64,000 nucleotides of DNA, taken from Nitratireductor indicus C115. Its GTDB lineage: Bacteria; Pseudomonadota; Alphaproteobacteria; Rhizobiales; Rhizobiaceae. Position 1 is the stretch's first letter. The number at the start of each line of letters is the position of its first letter. The notes under the pieces are model-generated. The model was given only the letters and a program-made list of their open reading frames with translations. It was not told where the DNA came from and did not search any database. This document shows, piece by piece, positions 36,407-45,871 of this stretch. The position numbers were made by a program, and so were the translations under genes. Location of the stretch: assembly GCF_000300515.1 (NCBI RefSeq), contig NZ_AMSI01000012.1, positions 62,001 through 126,000 on the forward strand. Reading direction: 5' to 3'.

Positions 36407-37753
36407 ATGACGGCGAATTCTGACAAGCAGCATCTGGTCGACCGTGTGGCCGCCCTCGTGGAAGCGGCGCGCCGCGCCGGCGCCAATGAAGCGGATGCGG
36501 TGGTGGTGCGCGCGCGCTCCCGCAGCGTGTCGGTCCGTCTTGGCAAGGTGGAGGGCACGGAAGCTTCCGAAAGCGATGACATGTCCTTGCGCGTTTTCGT
36601 TGGCAAGCGTGTCGCCAGCGTTTCGGCCCCCTCCAACGCCGATCCGGCACCCCTTGCCGAACGCGCGGTCGCCATGGCGCGGGTCTCGCCGGAAGATCCC
36701 TATCAGGGGCTTGCCGATCCGGACCGCCTGGCCGCTGAGGTGCGCGATCTCGACCTGTTCGATGCCACCGAGGTTTCCACCGAGGCGCTCAAGGAGGCCG
36801 CTCTCGCTTCTGAGGCGGCGGCCCTTGCCGTGGAAGGCGTCACCAATTCCTCGGGGGCAGGCGCAAGCGCTGGTTCCGGCGGGCTTGTGCTCGCAACTTC
36901 GGGCGGCTTTCTCGGCCAGTATGAAGCGACGCGGTTTTCCCGGTCCGTCAGCGTGATCGCCGGCGAGGGAACGGGTATGGAGCGCGACTACGATTTTTCT
37001 TCGCGTCTTCATTATGCCGATCTCGACCGCCCGGAAGATATCGGCCGGCGCGCGGGAGAGCGGGCGGCCGGTCGTCTCAACGCGCGCAAGGTCGCCACCG
37101 GGCGGTTCCCGGTCGTGTTCGATCCTCGTGTCGCTCGTGGCATTGCTGGCCATCTGGCCTCTGCGATCAATGGCGCGTCCGTTGCCCGCAAGTCCAGTTT
37201 CCTTCGGGACATGATGGGCAAAAAGGTCGCCGCTTCCGGCATCACCGTCACGGATGATCCCATGCGCCTGCGCGGCCAGTCCTCGCGTCCCTTCGATGGC
37301 GAGGGCGTTGCCGGCGAAAGGCTCGTGATGATCGATGATGGTGTGCTGAACCAGTGGTTTCTCGCCACCGCCGCCGCGCGTCAGCTCGGTCTTCCCGGCA
37401 CCAATGGGCGTGGCGTGCGCGCATCGTCCTCCGTGACACCCGCTTCCACCAACCTGGCTCTGGAAGCGGGCATGGCGGCACCCGAAACCCTGATTGGCGC
37501 AATCCCCTCGGGCTTCTACGTCACCGAGGTTTTCGGCCAGGGCGTCAATCTCGTAACCGGCGATTACAGCCGGGGTGCCGCTGGCTTCTGGATCGAGAAT
37601 GGGGCACTTTCCTATCCGGTTTCGGAGGTTACCATCGCTTCGAACCTGAAGGACATGTTCCTGAACATGACGGCCGCGAACGATCTCGACCGGAATTTCG
37701 GAACGGCTGCACCCACACTTCTGATCGAGGGCATGACGCTTGCCGGAAAATGA
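36407..37753 (+). CDS. pmbA: TldE/PmbA-family metallopeptidase subunit
   Basis: Encodes 448 residues. PmbA (TldE) pairs with TldD to form a heterodimeric metalloprotease that degrades unfolded peptides and matures peptide antibiotics. The family features VVVRARSRSVSVRLGKVE in the N-terminal half and the C-terminal GIPSGFYVTEVFGQGVNLVTGDYSRGAAGFWIENG (seen in part) are present; TldE lacks the HExxxH motif, as here. The start ATG at 36407 follows AGGAA. tldD is not in this window. The next gene overlaps by 14 bp. Confidence 0.92.
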   Translation: MTANSDKQHLVDRVAALVEAARRAGANEADAVVVRARSRSVSVRLGKVEGTEASESDDMSLRVFVGKRVASVSAPSNADPAPLAERAVAMARVSPEDPYQGLADPDRLAAEVRDLDLFDATEVSTEALKEAALASEAAALAVEGVTNSSGAGASAGSGGLVLATSGGFLGQYEATRFSRSVSVIAGEGTGMERDYDFSSRLHYADLDRPEDIGRRAGERAAGRLNARKVATGRFPVVFDPRVARGIAGHLASAINGASVARKSSFLRDMMGKKVAASGITVTDDPMRLRGQSSRPFDGEGVAGERLVMIDDGVLNQWFLATAAARQLGLPGTNGRGVRASSSVTPASTNLALEAGMAAPETLIGAIPSGFYVTEVFGQGVNLVTGDYSRGAAGFWIENGALSYPVSEVTIASNLKDMFLNMTAANDLDRNFGTAAPTLLIEGMTLAGK

Positions 37754-38579
37754 AAAACGGGCACCGGAGCTCTCCGATGACCTCGTCCTGATAGCCGACG
37801 CCGCCCGCAAGGCGGGCGAAATCGCGCTCGGCTATTTCCGGCAGGACCCGGAAGTGTGGTGGAAGGGCGGGAAATCCCCCGTCAGCGAAGCCGATCTCGA
37901 GGTGGACCGCTTTCTGAAAGAGGTGCTGCTTTCGGCAAGGCCTGATTATGGCTGGCTGTCGGAGGAGACCGCACCGTCGCAGGACCGTTTCGCCGCCGAG
38001 CGCCTCTTCGTGGTCGATCCCATCGACGGTACACGCGCCTTCATCGACGGCCGCCCCACATGGTGCGTCAGCATTGCCGTGGTCGAGAAGGGGCGCACTT
38101 TTGCAGGCGTCCTCGATTGCCCGGTTCTCGAAGAGCGTTACACGGCTCTGGAAGGTGGTGGCGCTTTTATGAATGGCTTGCCCATATTGGCGCGAACCCA
38201 AGGGGATGAGCCGGGGGATGAGATAATCATTGCCGGCCCGAAGGCCATGCTGGCGTTGCTTCCGGCCGATCTTTCCGCGCGCACGCGCCCGCATGGCCAT
38301 GTGCCATCGCTGGCCTACCGAATTGCGATGGTCGCAAGCGGCGCGCTCGATGCGACCTTCGTGAAACCCAACGCCCATGATTGGGATATTGCGGCGGCCG
38401 ACCTAATTCTGCGCGAGGCGGGCGGAGCCATAGTGAATTCCGCAGGTGAAAGCCTGCTCTACGGCGGGAAGATACTTCAGCACGGTGCGCTGCTTGCAGC
38501 AAGCCGCGCCTTGCTCGAACCGCTCAAGCTCGTGCTGTCGCAACAGCCGGGATCAGAAGCCGGGGGAAGCGGCCTCTAG
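37740..38579 (+). CDS. Inositol-monophosphatase-family protein (CysQ-like)
   Basis: Encodes 279 residues. The start is a TTG at 37740 inside the end of pmbA, with GAGGG upstream; no other start is near. The metal-binding motifs are WLSEETA (Glu), DPIDGTRAF and WDIAAADLILREAGG. These define the IMPase/3'(2'),5'-bisphosphate nucleotidase family. CysQ-type enzymes recycle PAP from sulfate assimilation, but inositol or histidinol phosphatase activity is possible. Overlap with pmbA suggests translational coupling. Confidence 0.85.
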   Translation: MPENEKRAPELSDDLVLIADAARKAGEIALGYFRQDPEVWWKGGKSPVSEADLEVDRFLKEVLLSARPDYGWLSEETAPSQDRFAAERLFVVDPIDGTRAFIDGRPTWCVSIAVVEKGRTFAGVLDCPVLEERYTALEGGGAFMNGLPILARTQGDEPGDEIIIAGPKAMLALLPADLSARTRPHGHVPSLAYRIAMVASGALDATFVKPNAHDWDIAAADLILREAGGAIVNSAGESLLYGGKILQHGALLAASRALLEPLKLVLSQQPGSEAGGSGL

Positions 38580-38663
38580 ATGGTTTCAAAATCGCGGGAA
38601 TTCCTCTACACGAGCGGGTAGCGATTTGCATCCCTCCGTATTCCCTTGCAAACGGGTTTCGTC

Positions 38664-38936
38664 ATGACCGAAGAAAACGGAAAGCAGCAACTTCTTCATT
38701 TGGTGTTTGGCGGCGAGCTTTCCTCGTTGGCCGGCATGAATTTCCGCGACCTCGATGCGCTCGACATCGTTGGCATTTTCCCGGATTTCAAATCCGCCGA
38801 AAAGGCTTGGCGGGCCAAGGCTCAGGAAACCGTGGACAATGCGCATATGCGCTATTTCATCGTTCATCTGCACCGCCTGCTCGATCCCAGTGCTGGCTCC
38901 AGTTCTGGCCCCGGCGCTGGAACTGAGCAGGGATAA
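38664..38936 (+). CDS. DUF4170 small protein
   Basis: Encodes 90 residues from the ATG at 38664 (an in-frame TTG lies at 38646). The body, LVFGGELSSLAGMNFRDLDALDIVGIFPDFKSAEKAWRAKAQ in overlapping short segments, is the compact alpha/beta DUF4170 domain of alphaproteobacteria. A Gly/Ser-rich tail follows. Function is unknown. It sits between the phosphatase gene and the lipid A-linked genes, and the DUF374 gene starts 12 bp after it. Confidence 0.82.
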   Translation: MTEENGKQQLLHLVFGGELSSLAGMNFRDLDALDIVGIFPDFKSAEKAWRAKAQETVDNAHMRYFIVHLHRLLDPSAGSSSGPGAGTEQG

Positions 38937-38948
38937 GAAGGGCAGTCG

Positions 38949-39734
38949 ATGGACAACAAGGCGACAGCGCCTTCGCATGCAATGAGCGTCGAACGCAAGA
39001 AAACAGGCAAGCGTCCTTTAAAGGAATTGTGGCGACGCATTCGCAAGCCGCTTGCCCGCTCGCGCGTCGTCAAGCAGCTCCTGGCAACCGTCATGGCATG
39101 GGCGGTGCGCTTCATCGACCTCACGAATCCGCGTGTCGCCGGCTCGCACGATCTCGAAGCCGCCATTTCCGAATATTCGCCGGCAATCGCTGCCCTGTGG
39201 CATGGGCAGCATTTGATGGGGCCTGCCATCAATCCGCGCAAGCACCGGCTCGTGGCGCTGTTCTCGCGCAGCGCCGATGCCGAGCTGAATGCACTGGTTG
39301 CCGAGAAGCTTGGCTTCGGCATCGTGCGCGGTTCGGGTGGACGCAAGGGTGTCCACGATCATCGCAAGGGCGGGGCCCAGGCGCTCATTGCCTTGAAAAA
39401 GACCATCGAGCGTGGTTGCAACGTGGCCATGATCGCAGACATACCCCATGGCACCCCGCGCGAGGCGGGGCTTGGCATAGTCACGCTTGCCCGCATTTCT
39501 GGCCGCCCCATCGTGCCGGTGGCCATCGCCACGAGCCGCCGCAAGGTGCTTGAGCGCACATGGGACAAGACAACCATCAACCTTCCCTTCGGCAAAAGCG
39601 CCGTGGTGCTTGGTGAACCCGTTCTCGTTCCGGGCGATGCCGATCAGGAGGAGCTGGAACGCAAGCGCGTTGAGCTGACCGTCTCTCTCAACGAGGCAAC
39701 GCGGCAGGCCTACGTTCTCGTAGACGGCAAGTGA
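38949..39734 (+). CDS. DUF374 / lysophospholipid-acyltransferase-like protein
   Basis: Encodes 261 residues. The DUF374 core contains ALWHGQHLMGPA (an HxxxxxG variant in place of the usual NHxxxxD), LVALFSRSADAELNALV, FGIVRGSGGRKGVHDHRKGGAQAL and IPHGTPREAGLGIVTLARISG. It belongs to the PlsC-like acyltransferase superfamily and lies three bases before waaA, so it probably modifies lipid A or Kdo-linked lipid in the inner membrane. In rhizobia very-long-chain acyl chains on lipid A are made by acyltransferases nearby; whether this is one is open. Confidence 0.82.
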   Translation: MDNKATAPSHAMSVERKKTGKRPLKELWRRIRKPLARSRVVKQLLATVMAWAVRFIDLTNPRVAGSHDLEAAISEYSPAIAALWHGQHLMGPAINPRKHRLVALFSRSADAELNALVAEKLGFGIVRGSGGRKGVHDHRKGGAQALIALKKTIERGCNVAMIADIPHGTPREAGLGIVTLARISGRPIVPVAIATSRRKVLERTWDKTTINLPFGKSAVVLGEPVLVPGDADQEELERKRVELTVSLNEATRQAYVLVDGK

Positions 39735-39737
39735 CCG

Positions 39738-41057
39738 ATGAGCGAGCGGTGGGCGCGGACTATACTGACCACGTATCGCTGGCTTGGCGCCGCGGCCTTC
39801 CCGCTGGTCGGCGGCTACATCGTGTGGCGTGCAGGCAAGGGCAAGGAAGATCGTACCCGCAGGCATGAGCGGTATGGACGTGCGGGCCGGGCGCGTCCCG
39901 AAGGGCCGCTGATCTGGATGCATGCCGCCAGCGTGGGCGAGACCGTGGCGGTGCTGGGGCTCATCGATCATCTTCTTGGATACGGTATCAACATCGTGCT
40001 CACTACCGGCACCGTGACCTCTGCGAAGGTCGCGGAGGAGCGGCTGGGTGACCGTGTCATTCACCAATATGTGCCGCTCGATCTGAAGCCTGCTGTCAGC
40101 CGCTTCCTCGATCACTGGAAGCCCGACCTCGCCATCATGGCGGAATCGGAAATCTGGCCGATGACCATTCTCGAGCTTGGTGCGCGCCGCGTGCCGCAGG
40201 TACTGGTCAATGGCCGCCTGTCCGACCGTTCCTTCGCAAGCTGGCAGAAACGCTCCTATCTCGCCGAAGCCCTGTTTGAAAACCTGGCCCATGTGATTGC
40301 CCAGTCCGAGCTGGACGGTGAGCGTTTCCGCGCTCTCGGCGCGCGTCCGGTCACCGTCTCGGGAAATCTGAAGGGCGATACCGGGGTGCCTCCCGTGGAC
40401 AAGGCGGCGCTTGAGTTTCTTGAGGATGGCATCGGCGACCGGGAAACCTGGGCGGCGGTATCGACCCATGAGGGCGAGGAGACGATCGCCGCCGATGTCC
40501 ACGTCAAGCTGAAGCCGCGCCATCCCGATCTTCTCACCATTGTCGTACCGCGCCATCCCGAGCGCGGTGATGAGCTGGAACAGCAGTTCAAGGCCCGCGG
40601 CCTCAAGGTGGGGCGGCGCAGCCGCAATGATTTCATTACGCCCGATACGGACATTCTGCTGGGTGATTCCATCGGTGAGATGGGGCTGTATCTGCGCTTG
40701 ACCGAAGTGGCCTTTGTCGGCCGTTCTCTGGTTCAGGAGGGCGGTCAGAACCCGCTTGAGCCGGCGCGTCTGGGGACCGCGGTGCTGTCAGGCACGAATG
40801 TCCAGAACTTCCGGGATGCCTATCGCCGCCTCATCGATCGTGGCGGGGCTCGTCTCGTTCGCGACGGTGAAATGCTGGCGGGCGGCGTGAACTACCTTCT
40901 GAACAACTACAAGGCGCGCCGCGCCATGATGCAGGCGGGCCTCGCTGCGGTGGAGGATATGTCCGGCGCGTTGAAGCGGACCTTGCAGGCGCTCGATCCC
41001 TACATTCATCCGCTCATCGTCAAGAGCCGCCTCAATGGCGGGGACGATTATGGCTAG
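39738..41057 (+). CDS. waaA: 3-deoxy-D-manno-octulosonic acid (Kdo) transferase
   Basis: Encodes 439 residues. It transfers Kdo from CMP-Kdo to lipid IVA on the inner-membrane cytoplasmic face. Visible are the N-terminal membrane anchor, the catalytic glutamate in WMHAASVGETVAVLGLI, the MAESEIWP motif, and the C-terminal donor-binding SGTNVQNFRDAYRRL and EGGQNPLEPA. The length is as expected for GT30. lpxK overlaps its end by 8 bp. Confidence 0.94.
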   Translation: MSERWARTILTTYRWLGAAAFPLVGGYIVWRAGKGKEDRTRRHERYGRAGRARPEGPLIWMHAASVGETVAVLGLIDHLLGYGINIVLTTGTVTSAKVAEERLGDRVIHQYVPLDLKPAVSRFLDHWKPDLAIMAESEIWPMTILELGARRVPQVLVNGRLSDRSFASWQKRSYLAEALFENLAHVIAQSELDGERFRALGARPVTVSGNLKGDTGVPPVDKAALEFLEDGIGDRETWAAVSTHEGEETIAADVHVKLKPRHPDLLTIVVPRHPERGDELEQQFKARGLKVGRRSRNDFITPDTDILLGDSIGEMGLYLRLTEVAFVGRSLVQEGGQNPLEPARLGTAVLSGTNVQNFRDAYRRLIDRGGARLVRDGEMLAGGVNYLLNNYKARRAMMQAGLAAVEDMSGALKRTLQALDPYIHPLIVKSRLNGGDDYG

Positions 41058-42087
41058 GACCACCGAGGCGCCCCCCTTCTGGTGGGAAAAGGCGGATTGG
41101 CGCGCCTGGTGTCTGTGGCCGTTCTCTACGCTATACGGCACGGCGGCGGGCTACCGTATGGCATCTGCGCGCCGCATGCCCGTCAATGCCCCGGTTCTGT
41201 GCGTGGGTAATTTCACGGTGGGCGGTGAAGGCAAGACGCCGGTCTCCATAGCGCTTGCAGCCGAGGCAAAGGCCGCCGGACGCAACCCCGGTTTCCTGTC
41301 GCGCGGGCATGGCGGCACCTTGTCCCGGCCCCATGTGGTCGAGCCGAAGGCCGATGCGGCGCGGCATGTGGGCGATGAGCCCTTGCTGCTTGCCCGTCAT
41401 GCGCCGACGGTCGTGACGCCGGACCGGCTGGCTGGCGCCCAGCGTCTTCTTGAGGAAGGCTGCGATTTCATCATCATGGACGATGGCTTCCAGAGCGCGC
41501 GCATCCATATGGATTATGCGCTGATGGTGGTGGATGCACGGCGCGGGCTTGGCAACGGTCATGTCATTCCCGGAGGGCCGCTGCGCGCCAGGCTGATCGA
41601 TCAACTGCGTCGGGCCGACGCTGTCGTTACCATGGGCGAAGGCGACGCGGCCGAATATGTGGTGCGTCAGACATCGCGCGCCGGCAAGCCGGTTTTCGAT
41701 GCGCGGTTGAAGCCGTATGGTGTGCGCTCGATAAAGGGTGCGAGATTTCTCGCATTTGCCGGCATCGGCAATCCGGCCAAATTCTATGACAGCCTGCGCG
41801 AAGCGGGCGGCGAGGTGGTGCTGGAGAAAAGCTTTCCCGATCACCACCCCTATCTTGAGGAAGAGCTGCAGGAGCTCGTCGCCACAGCCGATGCTGAAGG
41901 TCTGAATCTGATCACCACGGAAAAGGATCTGGTGCGTCTTGCCCATGGGGGCGAGGCGCTGGAGGCTTTTGCGGCCCGGTGCCGGGTGTTGAAGGTGCAG
42001 GCTGTGTTTTCCGCGCCGGATATGGCGCCGACGATTATCAACAACACCGTCGAGGCGTGGCGCGAGCGCAGTCTGAAAAGCGCTTGA
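41050..42087 (+). CDS. lpxK: Tetraacyldisaccharide 4'-kinase
   Basis: Encodes 345 residues from the ATG at 41050 (another ATG lies at 41035). It phosphorylates the 4' position of the lipid A disaccharide. The Walker A motif is GNFTVGGEGKTPVS. FIIMDDGFQSARIHMDYALMVVDA-type sequence, shown in part, follows, and FPDHHPY is the C-terminal conserved motif. It starts inside the end of waaA, consistent with the lipid A operon of rhizobia. Confidence 0.94.
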   Translation: MARTTEAPPFWWEKADWRAWCLWPFSTLYGTAAGYRMASARRMPVNAPVLCVGNFTVGGEGKTPVSIALAAEAKAAGRNPGFLSRGHGGTLSRPHVVEPKADAARHVGDEPLLLARHAPTVVTPDRLAGAQRLLEEGCDFIIMDDGFQSARIHMDYALMVVDARRGLGNGHVIPGGPLRARLIDQLRRADAVVTMGEGDAAEYVVRQTSRAGKPVFDARLKPYGVRSIKGARFLAFAGIGNPAKFYDSLREAGGEVVLEKSFPDHHPYLEEELQELVATADAEGLNLITTEKDLVRLAHGGEALEAFAARCRVLKVQAVFSAPDMAPTIINNTVEAWRERSLKSA

Positions 42088-42116
42088 ACCCGTGCACTCC
42101 CGTCAAAGGGGCTTGG

Positions 42117-42347
42117 CTATTTGCGTACCCTGAGGGCGGGATTCTCTTCGATCTCGCGGGCAAGAGAGACATCCGCGTTGATATAGGGTTCCTGCCGCGC
42201 GACGCTCCAGTATTTCAACTCGTCGAGCGGAATTTCCTGCCCCGTTACCGCGCAGCGCACGAAGGCGCCGGGCGCCATCACCTGGAAATCGCCATCCAGA
42301 TAGCGAATACGCGCCTCGCGCGCGCCGGAGCCTTCGAAACGGTTCAT
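42117..42347 (-). CDS. DUF2093 protein
   Basis: Encodes 76 residues from the ATG at 42347. The whole protein is a DUF2093 domain with YLDGDFQVMAPGAFVRCAVTG and IPLDELKYWSVARQEPYI. Function is unknown; it is small, cytoplasmic and common in alphaproteobacteria. A possible metal or nucleic-acid role is not supported by visible ligands. It converges on lpxK. Confidence 0.85.
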   Translation of the reverse strand: MNRFEGSGAREARIRYLDGDFQVMAPGAFVRCAVTGQEIPLDELKYWSVARQEPYINADVSLAREIEENPALRVRK

Positions 42348-42396
42348 GATCTGAGCCTCATTTGATGACCCGTTGCGCCACAAAATCGCGCCTGCG

Positions 42397-43008
42397 TCAA
42401 GTCAGCGGAAGTCCGTCGGATGCGAAGAGTGTCACGAACCGCTGTACGGCGCGGCGCGAACGCGCCTGACACTCCAGCGCATCGGGCAGCGGTGAAAGCG
42501 CGCTATGCAATGCGCGAATCTGCAGATCGCCCACAAGCAGCCCGTAGAAGCCTTGATAGGCGTCCTGCATATCGTTCACCATGATTGTTCCGTTCGCACG
42601 CAACTTCTCGATGATCGAGACGATTTTGGGAGCGGAACGGTCACGTCCCTGGGCAATCAGGATAGCGGACAGGGTGCCGCTGGAATCGGCGAGAGCCGCC
42701 CGGTTGATCGAAAGCGATTCCGGCGATGTAAGAAGGGACAGAAGCTGTGCGCCGGCCTGCACGAGCGCCTGGGTTGGGTCTCCCGCCCCTGGTTGCAGGC
42801 TGGCATTGAGCGCGTCGGCCTGCCTTTGGACCAGGGCCGCAAGTATCGCCTCCCGGTTTTCGAACAGCGTGTAAAGCGTGTCCTTCGAACAGCTCGCCCG
42901 CCTTGCAAGTGCTGTCGTGGTGACAGCGGCGAGGCCGCCTTCGCCCAGAAGCGCCAGCGCTGCATCGAGAATGTCGTCGCGCCTCTCCGGCGTTATTCGC
43001 TTGGGCAA
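42397..43008 (-). CDS. TetR-family transcriptional regulator
   Basis: Encodes 203 residues. The N-terminal helix-turn-helix is ILDAALALLGEGGLAAVTT followed by ALARRASCSKDTLYTLFENREAIL, the TetR pattern. The C-terminal part should bind a small ligand. It is divergent from the DUF1772 gene at 43113, and the 104-bp gap holds two matching palindromes (43037-43052, 43063-43078) that are its most likely operators. It probably represses both genes. Confidence 0.9.
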   Translation of the reverse strand: MPKRITPERRDDILDAALALLGEGGLAAVTTTALARRASCSKDTLYTLFENREAILAALVQRQADALNASLQPGAGDPTQALVQAGAQLLSLLTSPESLSINRAALADSSGTLSAILIAQGRDRSAPKIVSIIEKLRANGTIMVNDMQDAYQGFYGLLVGDLQIRALHSALSPLPDALECQARSRRAVQRFVTLFASDGLPLT

Positions 43009-43036
43009 AATATCTCTCCCATCACTTGTTGAGATG

Positions 43037-43052
43037 AGTACTGTATGGTACT
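43037..43052. promoter_or_regulatory. Putative TetR operator 1
   Basis: AGTACTGTATGGTACT is an inverted repeat (AGTAC-N6-GTACT) in the TetR/DUF1772 divergent promoter. It matches the second site at 43063 with the consensus AGTACY-N4-GGTACT. Centres are 26 bp apart. Confidence 0.7.
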
Positions 43053-43062
43053 AAAAAAATCA

Positions 43063-43078
43063 AGTACCAAGCGGTACT
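43063..43078. promoter_or_regulatory. Putative TetR operator 2
   Basis: AGTACCAAGCGGTACT is a perfect 6-bp inverted repeat (AGTACC-N4-GGTACT) and the better of the two sites. It is 34 bases upstream of the DUF1772 start codon and is separated from site 1 by a run of seven A residues. Confidence 0.75.
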
Positions 43079-43112
43079 CAGAGAGTGATACCTATAGCGA
43101 CGGAGACCCCCA

Positions 43113-43658
43113 ATGACTGGACAGCTTCATGAAACGGCCCCTTGGGCTCGGGCCATTGCATTCCTTCTTTCTCTGGCCGCGCTTTTGCTGATGGGCGCTA
43201 TCGCTGGTTTTTTCTATGCTTATTTCTGCTCAGTGATGTGGGGCCTCGACGCAAGTCCGCCACAAGCGGCCATGGCGGCTATGCAGGGTATCAACGCAAC
43301 GGTGCGCAATGCCGCCTTTGCACCGGCCTTCTTCGGTACGCCCGTGGTTTCGCTGGCGGCGGCGGCAGCACTTTTTGTTTGCCGTTTCCGGTTGTCCGCA
43401 GTGCTCATGCTGGCCGGCGCATGCATTTACGGTTTTGGCGCATTCTGGCCGACCTTTGCCGTGAATGTAGCGATGAACGAGGCGCTGGCAGGCGTCCCGG
43501 TCCCAGAAGGTCCGGCCGAGGCTGCTCGTCTCTGGGCAGAATACGCCGAACCCTGGAAATGGTGGAACGGATTGCGCACGGCGTTCAGCTTCGTGAGCCT
43601 GGCATGTGTCGGCGCGGCTTTGTGGTTCGCCCGCCCGAATGGACAAATGACTGCATGA
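43113..43658 (+). CDS. DUF1772-family membrane protein
   Basis: Encodes 181 residues with four hydrophobic segments. The motif NVAMNEALAG, followed by WAEYAEPWKWWNGLRTAF, is the DUF1772 signature (family also related to anthrone oxygenases). The second hydrophobic stretch carries SVMWGLDASPPQAAM. It is likely an inner-membrane protein, controlled by the divergent TetR regulator through two operators. The substrate, if any, is unknown. Confidence 0.82.
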   Translation: MTGQLHETAPWARAIAFLLSLAALLLMGAIAGFFYAYFCSVMWGLDASPPQAAMAAMQGINATVRNAAFAPAFFGTPVVSLAAAAALFVCRFRLSAVLMLAGACIYGFGAFWPTFAVNVAMNEALAGVPVPEGPAEAARLWAEYAEPWKWWNGLRTAFSFVSLACVGAALWFARPNGQMTA

Positions 43659-43672
43659 AGGCAGACGCGGGG

Positions 43673-45541
43673 TCAACGCCGTCCGAACAGCTTCTCGATG
43701 TCGCTGAGTTTCAGCTCGATATAGGTCGGGCGGCCATGATTGCAGGTGCCGGAGCCGGGAGTGGCTTCCATCTGCCGCAGGAGCGCATTCATCTCCTCGG
43801 GCCGCAGGCGGCGGCCTGAGCGCACCGAACCGTGGCAGGCCATGGTGGCTGCGATATGATCGATGCGTTCCTTCAGTGTGTCGGCAGTGTCATGCTCGGC
43901 GATTTCGTCAGCCAGATCGCGCACGAGCTGCGGCACATCCACCTTGCCGAGCATCGATGGCGTTTCGCGCACAGCGATGGCGCCCGGGCCGAAGCGCTCA
44001 AGCCCGAGCCCGAACCGGGCAAGGAATTCCGCATGCGAGGCAACGCGTTCGGCATCCTCTTCAGGCAGATCCACGATCTCGGGCATCAGCAGCATCTGTG
44101 AAGGCAGGGGGCGTGAATGCAGCGCCTCCTTCAGCGCTTCATAGACGAGCCTCTCATGGGCGGCGTGCTGGTCGACGATGACAAGGGAATCCTCGGTTTG
44201 CGCGACGATATAGTTTTCATGCACCTGCGCGCGCGCCGCACCGAGCGGATTGCGTGTCAGCTCCGGTGGCGCCTCCTCGATGCCGGCACGGGCATCGGCG
44301 CTCAATCCCGGACCGACGTCGAAAGTTTCCTGCCGTGGCGCTGAAAAACCGCCTTCCGTGCGGTGCGCCGTGCCGAAGCCGTCCAGTGGGCGGGTGGGAG
44401 AGCGTTCAAGGCTCCAGTCGCGGGCTGGTCGGTCTGCGGGAACATAGTTGCCGCGAGGCCATGCTGCCGCAGGTGCGCTGCCGGCTTCCGTTTCGGGACG
44501 GCGGAACGCGGAAAGCATCGCTTCTGCGCCGGATGTCGAGGCGCGCATGCCACTCGTTTCCAGGGCGTGCCGGATGGCGCCGACGATCAGGCCGCGCACG
44601 AGGCCGGGGTCGCGGAAGCGGACATCAGCCTTGGCCGGATGCACGTTCACGTCCACAAGGGCTGGGTCGAGCGAGAGGAACAGGGCCACCACCGCATGGC
44701 GGTCCCGCGGCAGGACGTCCATATAGGCGCCGCGAATGGCGCCCGCGAGCTGCTTGTCGCGCACCGGCCTCCCGTTCACGTAGAAATATTGCTGCATGGC
44801 GTTGCCGCGGGTGAAGGATGGAATGGAGGCATAGCCCGAAAGAGCCACGCCTTCGCGCTCTGCCTCGATGGCGAGAGCGTTTTCCGAAAATTCCTTTCCC
44901 ATCACCTGCGCGATGCGGCGCAGCAGGCCGTCGCCGTCGGCGGACACGGAAGGCAGCTCCAGCGAATTGCGGTCGGTGCCTGAAAGCGAGAAACGCACCT
45001 CCGGAAAAGCCAGCGCCATGCGCTTCACCACCTCGGTGATGGCAGCGGTCTCCGCGCGTTCCGTCTTCATGAACTTGAGGCGGGCCGGCGTCGCGAAAAA
45101 GAGGTCGCGGACCTCCACCGTGGTGCCGGGATTGGCGGCAACGGGGCGCACGGATGAAACACGCCCGCCCTCCACGCCAATTTCGGCGGCGCTGTCGGCT
45201 CCCTGCGTGCGCGAACGCATCGAAAGGCGGGCCACCGATCCGATGGAAGGAAGCGCTTCACCACGGAAACCGAGGGAGCGGATATCGTGAATATCCTCCG
45301 AGAGCTTCGAAGTGCAGTGGCGCGAAACCGCGAGCGGCAATTCGTCGGGCGTGATCCCCGAGCCGTTGTCGATGATGCGGATCAGGCTGAGGCCGCCCCC
45401 GGCGGTCGCCACCTCGATGCGGCTTGCCCCCGCGTCGAGCGCGTTTTCAACGAGTTCCTTCACCACGCTTGCCGGCCGCTCGATCACTTCGCCGGCGGCA
45501 ATCTGGTTGATGACGGTGTCGGAGAGCTGGCGAATGGTCAT
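43673..45541 (-). CDS. mutL: DNA mismatch repair protein MutL (endonuclease type)
   Basis: Encodes 622 residues. The N-terminal GHKL ATPase motifs are [21 protein letters not shown] and [16 protein letters not shown] Pro/Arg-rich linker spans about 335-430. The C-terminal dimerisation domain has [12 protein letters not shown], matching the metal motif DQHA-x2-E-x4-E of nicking MutL proteins, as well as ACHGSVRSG and CNHGRP. Strand nicking by MutL is expected where MutH is absent, as in alphaproteobacteria. Confidence 0.96.
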   Translation of the reverse strand: MTIRQLSDTVINQIAAGEVIERPASVVKELVENALDAGASRIEVATAGGGLSLIRIIDNGSGITPDELPLAVSRHCTSKLSEDIHDIRSLGFRGEALPSIGSVARLSMRSRTQGADSAAEIGVEGGRVSSVRPVAANPGTTVEVRDLFFATPARLKFMKTERAETAAITEVVKRMALAFPEVRFSLSGTDRNSLELPSVSADGDGLLRRIAQVMGKEFSENALAIEAEREGVALSGYASIPSFTRGNAMQQYFYVNGRPVRDKQLAGAIRGAYMDVLPRDRHAVVALFLSLDPALVDVNVHPAKADVRFRDPGLVRGLIVGAIRHALETSGMRASTSGAEAMLSAFRRPETEAGSAPAAAWPRGNYVPADRPARDWSLERSPTRPLDGFGTAHRTEGGFSAPRQETFDVGPGLSADARAGIEEAPPELTRNPLGAARAQVHENYIVAQTEDSLVIVDQHAAHERLVYEALKEALHSRPLPSQMLLMPEIVDLPEEDAERVASHAEFLARFGLGLERFGPGAIAVRETPSMLGKVDVPQLVRDLADEIAEHDTADTLKERIDHIAATMACHGSVRSGRRLRPEEMNALLRQMEATPGSGTCNHGRPTYIELKLSDIEKLFGRR

Positions 45542-45871
45542 GCGGCGATTTTACGGGGATTCGGACAGGTTGCGAAGGGTGACATGGCGCGCTGCTGCCA
45601 TTTGTGCGCAGCCTTTATTCATCATTAAACGCTGTGCGCCGGCATCCTTTGCAGCCGCGCGAAGTTCCGGTGCTCGGGGACAGGGGAGGGTGACGTCCGC
45701 ACAATGGCCACCACCATGGCGACCACCATGGCCACCACCATGGGATGACTGCCGCCTAAACCGAATTTCGCGAGGTTCGAGAGCCATCGAAAAAATAAAT
45801 GAGATTTTTTTGAACCTTCTTCTGGCCCCAGGCGACTGACGCTTGAAGGGATCATTCAACAGGAGAAAATC
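45542..45871. other. 330-bp gap: mutL promoter, 12-bp tandem repeats, promoter for the small secreted protein
   Basis: This region holds the mutL upstream region, three copies of the 12-bp unit ATGGCCACCACC (45704-45739, the middle one with G for C) and an AT-rich block (about 45790-45815) that could be the promoter of the gene at 45872. Minus-strand frames through the repeat would encode a HGGGH-like run, but I saw no ribosome site or conserved start, so I do not call a gene. Confidence 0.6.
45704..45743. repeat. 12-bp tandem repeat, 3.3 units
   Basis: Units start at 45704, 45716 and 45728, then ATGG at 45740. The middle unit differs by one base. In one minus-strand frame it reads as repeated HGGxHGG and in another as repeated MVVA. 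It is probably neutral, but it could vary in copy number between strains. Confidence 0.9.
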
